A DNA stretch of 11,396 nucleotides. It comes from DATBDM01 sp036269915 (lineage in GTDB: Bacteria; Actinomycetota; Thermoleophilia; Solirubrobacterales; Solirubrobacteraceae). Shown here in pieces: positions 7,781-11,396 of this stretch. The translations under genes and the position numbers were made by a program. Below the pieces are notes generated by a model, which ran no database searches, had not been told where the DNA came from, and was given only the letters and a program-made list of their open reading frames with translations. How positions within the stretch are numbered: position 1 is the stretch's first letter; each line of letters opens with the position of its first letter. The stretch spans positions 1 through 11,396 of the forward strand of contig DATBDM010000299.1 in the NCBI GenBank assembly GCA_036269915.1, in the 5' to 3' direction.

Positions 7781-8158
7781 ATGCGTAAGTACCTCATGGC
7801 GGTTCCCGTCCTCGTCTCGGCGCTCGCGCTGAGCGGGGCCGCGCCGGCTCCGGCTGCGGCGTCGTCCACCCACGGCATCGCTCCCACCCAGGCGCGCTTC
7901 GGCGGCGGCTTTCGCAGCGCGCGGCCGGCCTTCGGCTCGCGCTATCGCTCGCCGCGCTACGGCTCGCGCTACGGACGCCCGCATCCGTTCCGCGGCCTCG
8001 GCGGGGGGATCCTGCGCGCGCTCGGCATCGCCTACCTGTTCCACCTGTTCTTCGGCTGGGGCGGCGGCGGCAGCCCGCTCGGCCTGCTGTTGATCGCCGG
8101 GCTGATCCTCTGGCTCGTGACGCGCAGCCGCCGCAGGAGCCGCCGCTACGCGTACTAG
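7781..8158 (+). CDS. Small exported/membrane protein with Arg/Tyr-rich linker
   Basis: This is a 125-residue protein of unknown function. Residues 1-27 look like a Sec signal peptide (MRKYLMAV, then an Ala-rich end APAPAAASS). Residues 40-72 are Gly/Arg/Tyr/Ser/Pro-rich, with two copies of GSRY (52-55 and 61-64) encoded by an exact 12 nt repeat at 7933-7944 and 7960-7971. Hydrophobic segments follow at about 76-93 and 99-114, then a strongly basic tail (RSRRRSRRYAY). The architecture resembles the N-terminal export and linker part of bacterial Tim44-like domain proteins, but the Tim44 domain itself is absent; this is a compositional impression, not a demonstrated homology. The stop is shared with the convergent tetR stop in the tetranucleotide CTAG (8155-8158). 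Confidence 0.75.
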   Translation: MRKYLMAVPVLVSALALSGAAPAPAAASSTHGIAPTQARFGGGFRSARPAFGSRYRSPRYGSRYGRPHPFRGLGGGILRALGIAYLFHLFFGWGGGGSPLGLLLIAGLILWLVTRSRRRSRRYAY

Positions 8159-8745
8159 GTGCTCGGGTCGGCGCGCAGGAGCATCCGCAGGATCGGCTCC
8201 GCGCGCCCGGCCTCGGGCCGCTCGCCCGTGATCAGGTCGAGGTAGGTGTAGGACTCGATCAGGCGCACGATCACGTAGGCGAGCTCGTGCAGGTCGACGG
8301 GGAGGTCGAGCCGGCCCGATGCGGCATCGGCGCGCAGCAGATCCTCGATCGCGGCGATCAGCCGCGGCTGGAAGTCCGTCTCGTGGCGGGTCAGCAGCCG
8401 CATCGCGAACTCCCCCTCCTCCGCGAGCCAGCGCTGCATCCCGCGGTCGGCGATCACGATCTCCAGAAAGCGCGTGACGATGCCGACGATCCGCTCCGCG
8501 CCGGGCGGCGCGTGGACGTCGGCCTCGGCCTGGTCGAGCGCTCGGCGGGCGAGTGTCCACACCACCTCGACGAGCAGCTGCTCGCGCGAGCCGACCCAGC
8601 GGTAGAGCGTCACGCGGTTGACGCTCAGCTCCTCGGCGAGCGCGGTCATGTCGATCCGCTCGGCGGCCCGGAACTTGCGCCGGGCGAGCCGCAGGGCGTC
8701 CGCCGCCGCGGGTCGCGGCGCAGCGCGCTCGCTCGTGCTCGCCAT
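8155..8745 (-). CDS. TetR/AcrR-family transcriptional regulator, QsdR-like
   Basis: This 196-residue regulator has an N-terminal helix-turn-helix (about 16-62) with the segments RIDMTALAEELSVNR (30-44) and VTLYRWVGSREQLL (45-58). The phrase TLYRWVG and the whole helix pattern resemble QsdR, the repressor of the acyl-homoserine lactone degradation gene qsdA in Rhodococcus; I assign the subfamily from memory. The C-terminal ligand domain (70-196) is helical with no recognisable ligand signature. No lactonase is nearby, so the target and ligand are unknown. It is the last gene of a probable minus-strand unit after the VOC and anti-sigma genes, 33 nt from the latter. A perfect 12 bp palindrome 2 nt before its ATG could serve autoregulation. 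It converges on the 7781 gene with a 4 nt overlap. Confidence 0.92.
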   Translation of the reverse strand: MASTSERAAPRPAAADALRLARRKFRAAERIDMTALAEELSVNRVTLYRWVGSREQLLVEVVWTLARRALDQAEADVHAPPGAERIVGIVTRFLEIVIADRGMQRWLAEEGEFAMRLLTRHETDFQPRLIAAIEDLLRADAASGRLDLPVDLHELAYVIVRLIESYTYLDLITGERPEAGRAEPILRMLLRADPST

Positions 8746-8747
8746 CG

Positions 8748-8759
8748 GCGAAGCTTCGC
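8748..8759. promoter_or_regulatory. 12 bp perfect palindrome, candidate TetR operator
   Basis: GCGAAGCTTCGC is a perfect inverted repeat located 2 nt upstream of the tetR start codon, in the 33 nt gap after the anti-sigma gene. TetR-family proteins commonly bind palindromes close to their own gene, so autoregulation is a reasonable inference. Flanking bases do not extend the symmetry, and the site is shorter than many TetR operators. A hairpin affecting tetR translation is an alternative. Confidence 0.4.
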
Positions 8760-8778
8760 AGACGTGCGGGCCGCGGGG

Positions 8779-9171
8779 TCAGGCGTCGCGGAGCGCGAAG
8801 TCCATCAGCACCGTCGTCCCGCCCTCGCTCGTGATGTCGACGTGCGTGGCGAGCTGCGCGATCAGCGGGAGCCCGAGGCCGAGCCCCGGGCTGTCGGCGC
8901 GCGGTCGCATCCCCAGCCCGCGGTCGGTGACCGCCACGCGCAGGTGCGCGTCGGCGAACTCCGCGCGGACGACGATCCGGCCGGGATCGCTCGTCTCGCG
9001 GTAGGCGTGGACGACGGCGTTGGAGACCGCCTCGGAGATGGCGACCTCGACGGCCGGGCGGTCGATGCTGCGCCCTGCGACGAACTCCGCCAGCGCATGG
9101 CGGGCGACGGACACGCTGGCCGGCTCGGCGGCGAGATCCAGATGCAGGGAGGTCGGCGCCTCGCAGTTCAT
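8779..9171 (-). CDS. RsbW/SpoIIAB-like anti-sigma ATP-binding protein (HATPase_c_2)
   Basis: This 130-residue protein is a stand-alone GHKL-type ATPase domain like RsbW or SpoIIAB, which bind a sigma factor and phosphorylate STAS-domain antagonists on serine. The N box is EAVSNAVVHAYR (47-58) with Asn51 as the magnesium ligand. The G1 box is VTDRGLGM (81-88) with Asp83 contacting adenine, and the G2 box is PGLGLGLPLI (95-104). No extra domain is present; length is normal for the family. Neither a sigma factor nor a STAS antagonist is in the window, so the partner is unknown, and a role outside sigma control is possible. It is 14 nt downstream of the VOC gene and 33 nt upstream of tetR on the same strand. 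The start ATG 9171 fits the domain start. Confidence 0.92.
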   Translation of the reverse strand: MNCEAPTSLHLDLAAEPASVSVARHALAEFVAGRSIDRPAVEVAISEAVSNAVVHAYRETSDPGRIVVRAEFADAHLRVAVTDRGLGMRPRADSPGLGLGLPLIAQLATHVDITSEGGTTVLMDFALRDA

Positions 9172-9185
9172 CGATGGCAGATTCC

Positions 9186-9743
9186 CTACCCGCTTCGAGA
9201 CTCCTCGATCAGCGCATCGAGGTCGATCTCACCGTCCATCGCCATCGCGGCGTGCCCGGCCTCGTCGCGGGGCCACTCGTCGAACGGGCGGTCCCAGGCG
9301 AGCTCGAGGTCGTTGCCGTCCGGATCGGAGATGTAGATGGCCAGATGCGTGCCGTGATCGGTCACCTGGCGCAGCGGCCAATCGGCGGCCCGCAGGCGCG
9401 CGACGGCGTCGCCGAGCGAGGCGCGCGTCGGGTACAGCAGCGCGACGTGATGCAGGCCGGCGACGCCGTCGGGCTGCGGGTCGCCGCCCGCCGACTTCCA
9501 CGTGTTGAAGCCGAGGTGATGGTGGTAGCCGCCGGCGGCGAGGAAGAGGATGTCGCCGGTCGTCCCCCAGCCGGGGACGTCGCGGGCCTCGAAGACGACG
9601 TCGAAGCCGAGCACCCCGACGTAGAAGTCGCGGACCCGGTCGATGTCGGCCGTGCGCAGGTGCACGTGGCCGACGCGCACGCCGGGGTCGATCGGCTGCG
9701 GTGCGGGCTGGTTCGGGACGATCGATCCCTGCTCGCCGCTCAT
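9186..9743 (-). CDS. VOC-family protein, catechol 2,3-dioxygenase/glyoxalase-like
   Basis: The 185-residue product has two vicinal-oxygen-chelate modules: the first from about residue 22 (VRVGHVHLRTADIDRVRDFY, 22-41) and the second from about 94 (VAGLHHVALLYP). A typical closing strand SDPDGNDLELAWDRP (139-153) contains the usual metal-ligand Glu147. His28, His76 and His98 or His99 are candidate metal ligands. The pattern is closest to single-chain CatE-like extradiol dioxygenases, but substrate cannot be read from sequence; glyoxalase- or resistance-type roles are alternatives. The first 20 residues and the acidic last 30 lie outside the fold. ATG 9743 is preceded by GAGGTGA (9754-9748) at a short 4 nt spacing. 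It is the first gene of the VOC / anti-sigma / tetR series and is divergent from the deacetylase. Confidence 0.9.
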   Translation of the reverse strand: MSGEQGSIVPNQPAPQPIDPGVRVGHVHLRTADIDRVRDFYVGVLGFDVVFEARDVPGWGTTGDILFLAAGGYHHHLGFNTWKSAGGDPQPDGVAGLHHVALLYPTRASLGDAVARLRAADWPLRQVTDHGTHLAIYISDPDGNDLELAWDRPFDEWPRDEAGHAAMAMDGEIDLDALIEESRSG

Positions 9744-9809
9744 GACGTCACCTCGCGCGGATGGTCGGGGCTCATGCGGCCAGTGTGGCGCTTGAACATA
9801 CTCCCGCGC
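9744..9809. promoter_or_regulatory. 66 bp divergent promoter region, VOC gene / deacetylase
   Basis: The sequence AACATACT (9795-9802) carries overlapping -10-like hexamers in both directions. CATACT (9797-9802) on the plus strand ends 7 nt before the deacetylase ATG at 9810. TATGTT (9800-9795) on the minus strand would give the VOC gene a leader of about 45 nt that includes its Shine-Dalgarno sequence GAGGTGA (9754-9748). Each hexamer matches TATAAT at four positions. No convincing -35 is seen in either direction. Confidence 0.35.
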
Positions 9810-10511
9810 ATGCACGCCGCCGCCAGCATCGCCGGGGGTCTCGCCGCGGTCTGGTCGCTGCCGGCGCTCGCGCCGCTCGTCCCCGCGCTCGCGGCGCGCA
9901 TGGGCGTGCCGCGCACCGGCGCGCCGCCCGGCGCCGTGGCGATCACCTTCGACGACGGCCCGCATCCCGAGGGCACGCCGCGCGTGCTCGCGCTGCTCGC
10001 GGACGCCGGCGTGCGCGCCACGTTCTTCCTCGTCGGCGAGCAGGTCGAGCGCCATCGCTCCCTCGCCGCGGAGATCGCCGCCGCGGGGCATGCGATCGCG
10101 CTGCACGGGCACCGCCACCGCGTGCTGCTGCGCGTGCCCCCGCCGGTGGTCCGCGACGATCTCGCCCGCGGCGCCGAGGTCATCGCCGCGGCGACCGGTG
10201 TCACCCCGGTCCTGTACCGCCCGCCGCTCGGGATCTACTCGTGGCCGGCGCTCTCGATCGCCCGCGCGCGCGGCCTCGCGCCGATCCTGTGGTCGCGCTG
10301 GGGCCACGACTGGCGCAGCCGGGCGACGGCGAGCGGGGTCGCCGCCGAGGTCGCCGGCCGGCTCGAATCGGGCGACGTATTGCTGCTGCACGACGCCGAC
10401 CACTACTCCGCGCGCGATTCGTGGCGCACGACTGTCGCCGCGCTGCCGCGCGTGCTCGAGCTGATCACGGCCCAGGGGCTGACCTGCGCCGCGCTCGATC
10501 AGGGGCGGTAG
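9810..10511 (+). CDS. Polysaccharide deacetylase (NodB homology domain), membrane-associated or secreted
   Basis: This 233-residue enzyme belongs to carbohydrate esterase family 4, metal-dependent deacetylases that remove N- or O-acetyl groups from chitin-like, peptidoglycan or capsular glycans. An N-terminal hydrophobic segment (about 3-30) should direct it to or across the membrane. Catalytic motifs are TFDDG (46-50, Asp48 as base and Asp49 as metal ligand), HGHRH (99-103, His99 and His103 as metal ligands), RPPLG (137-141), WGHDWR (164-169) and LLHD (192-195, with catalytic His194). All key residues are present. ATG 9810 is chosen because a -10-like element ends just before it; an in-frame ATG at 9774 would add 12 residues. 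It converges on the DegT gene with a 13 nt overlap, and the neighbour suggests a role in surface glycans. Confidence 0.93.
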   Translation: MHAAASIAGGLAAVWSLPALAPLVPALAARMGVPRTGAPPGAVAITFDDGPHPEGTPRVLALLADAGVRATFFLVGEQVERHRSLAAEIAAAGHAIALHGHRHRVLLRVPPPVVRDDLARGAEVIAAATGVTPVLYRPPLGIYSWPALSIARARGLAPILWSRWGHDWRSRATASGVAAEVAGRLESGDVLLLHDADHYSARDSWRTTVAALPRVLELITAQGLTCAALDQGR

Positions 10512-11396
10512 TACAGCGGCGCGCACCAGTGGTTGGAGGCGATCCAGTCCGCGTTGGGCAGGTCGTCCGGATGGCCCATGATGCGATGGCAGGGCTGGTC
10601 GTAGACCTTGCCGGTCGAGCGCTCGAGCGCGTCGAAGACGATGTACTTGTAGAGGCCCGAGACCATCCCGTCGGGCAGCTGCAGGCGCCCCGGGTGCACC
10701 GGGTCCAGCCAGCGCCGGGCGGCCTCGTTCTTCCAGCCGACGATCTCCTCCATGCGCTCGGTCTGCACGAGCCCGAGCGCGGCGGTGAACTCGCTGAGGC
10801 GGTAGTTGAGCCCGGACACGGCGTGCTCGGGCTTGCCGTAGTTGCGGAACGCGCGCGCGAACTCGATCAGCTCGTCGTGGCGCGACACGAGCATCCCGCC
10901 CTCGCCCGTCGACACCGTCTTCGTGGCGTAGAACGACCACACGCCGGCGTCGCCCCAGGAGCCGGGCCGCCGGCCGTTCCAGCTCGCCCCGTGCGCGTGC
11001 GCGCAGTCCTCGATCAGGAAGATGCCCTCGTCGCGGCACAGCGCGGCGATCTGCTCGACCTCGAACGCGATGTGGCCGCCGATGTGCACGAGGAACGCCG
11101 CCCGGGGCTTGTGCCGGGCGACCTTGGCCTCGAAGTCGGCGAACGACATGCAGAGGTCGTCGCGGTTGGCGTCGACGAACGCCACCTCGGCGCCCGCGTG
11201 GAGCGCGGCGAGCGGCGTCGCCATGAACGTGTTCGACGGGCAGAGCACGGTCCCGCCGCGCACGCCGGCGAACTCGAGCGCCGCCATGGCGGCGCCGGTC
11301 CAGCCCGAGGTCGCGACGGCGGGCAGGCCGTTCCAGGCCGACCAGGCGGCTTCGAAGCGCTCGGTGAGCGGTCCCTCCGACCAGCGCTGGGAGGTG
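10499..11396 (-). CDS. DegT/DnrJ/EryC1/StrS-family sugar aminotransferase, 5' end outside window
   Basis: These PLP-dependent enzymes aminate keto-sugar nucleotides for O-antigen, capsule or glycosylated metabolites. The visible 298 codons run from the window edge (first full codon at 11395). They show CPSNTFMATPLAAL (52-65), the PLP-nitrogen Asp130 in LIEDCAHAHGA (127-137) and the Schiff-base Lys159 in SFYATKTVSTGEGGM (154-168). GLNYRLSEFTAALGLVQ (195-211) completes the family pattern. The start lies outside the window. An internal ATG at 11287 exists, but conserved sequence (FEAAWSAWNGLPAV, 14-27) continues upstream, so it is not the start. The C-terminus ends at CAPLYYRP, where most relatives continue for roughly 20 more residues. 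Substrate is unknown; the convergent deacetylase supports surface polysaccharide work. Confidence 0.93.
   Translation of the reverse strand, partial: TSQRWSEGPLTERFEAAWSAWNGLPAVATSGWTGAAMAALEFAGVRGGTVLCPSNTFMATPLAALHAGAEVAFVDANRDDLCMSFADFEAKVARHKPRAAFLVHIGGHIAFEVEQIAALCRDEGIFLIEDCAHAHGASWNGRRPGSWGDAGVWSFYATKTVSTGEGGMLVSRHDELIEFARAFRNYGKPEHAVSGLNYRLSEFTAALGLVQTERMEEIVGWKNEAARRWLDPVHPGRLQLPDGMVSGLYKYIVFDALERSTGKVYDQPCHRIMGHPDDLPNADWIASNHWCAPLYYRP

Noticed and set aside
7256..8560. Minus-strand open frame of 434 codons spanning serS, the gap and the 7781 gene
   Set aside because: It crosses unrelated genes and a promoter region; the product is an Arg/Ala repeat-like sequence.
8287..9336. Plus-strand open frame of 349 codons opposite tetR and the anti-sigma gene
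   Set aside because: Antisense to two domain-supported genes, no recognisable motif in its own product.
9774..9776. Upstream in-frame ATG as the deacetylase start
   Set aside because: It would put the -10-like element inside the coding region and add 12 residues before an already adequate hydrophobic N-terminus; the evidence is not decisive.

Overview
This 11.4 kb window is GC-rich and densely coded bacterial chromosome. The nuo gene order, heavy use of GTG starts, 1-13 nt gene overlaps, a QsdR-like TetR regulator and an RsbW-type anti-sigma kinase suggest a high-GC actinobacterium, possibly the Thermoleophilia/Solirubrobacterales lineage. That placement is inference from gene content and style; no rRNA or other taxonomic marker is present.

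Region 1 (1-4730, minus strand) is the front of a respiratory complex I operon, transcribed nuoA-B-C-D-E-F. nuoF is cut by the window edge. Each gene overlaps the next by 10, 8, 4, 1 and 1 nt, so translation is probably coupled throughout. The expected ligands of clusters N2 (NuoB), N1a (NuoE) and N3 (NuoF) are present, as are the quinone-site His and Tyr of NuoD.

Region 2 (4731-5735, minus) is a two-gene unit: a short-chain flavin reductase and a four-helix membrane protein that I do not recognise, overlapping by ATGA. Divergent to it across only 35 bp, region 3 (5771-7612, plus) holds a monohaem cytochrome c lipoprotein, seryl-tRNA synthetase, and a 59-residue, very acidic, proline-rich microprotein coupled to serS by ATGA. 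A 168 bp gap follows, with a GC-rich hairpin and a probable promoter for a small exported or membrane protein (7781-8158).

Region 4 (8155-9743, minus) is a probable VOC dioxygenase-like / RsbW-like anti-sigma kinase / TetR cluster. A perfect 12 bp palindrome lies 2 nt upstream of the tetR start. Region 5 is cell-surface polysaccharide metabolism: a polysaccharide deacetylase (plus) convergent with, and overlapping, a DegT/DnrJ sugar aminotransferase (minus, 5' end outside the window).

I see no mobile element, CRISPR array, RNA gene or phage gene. The window is mostly ordinary chromosome. The points worth a second look are small: -10-like hexamers immediately upstream of several starts (possible leaderless transcripts), the low-complexity N-terminal extension of NuoD, the serS-coupled acidic microprotein, the palindrome before tetR, the orphan anti-sigma kinase, and the short C-terminus of the DegT protein.
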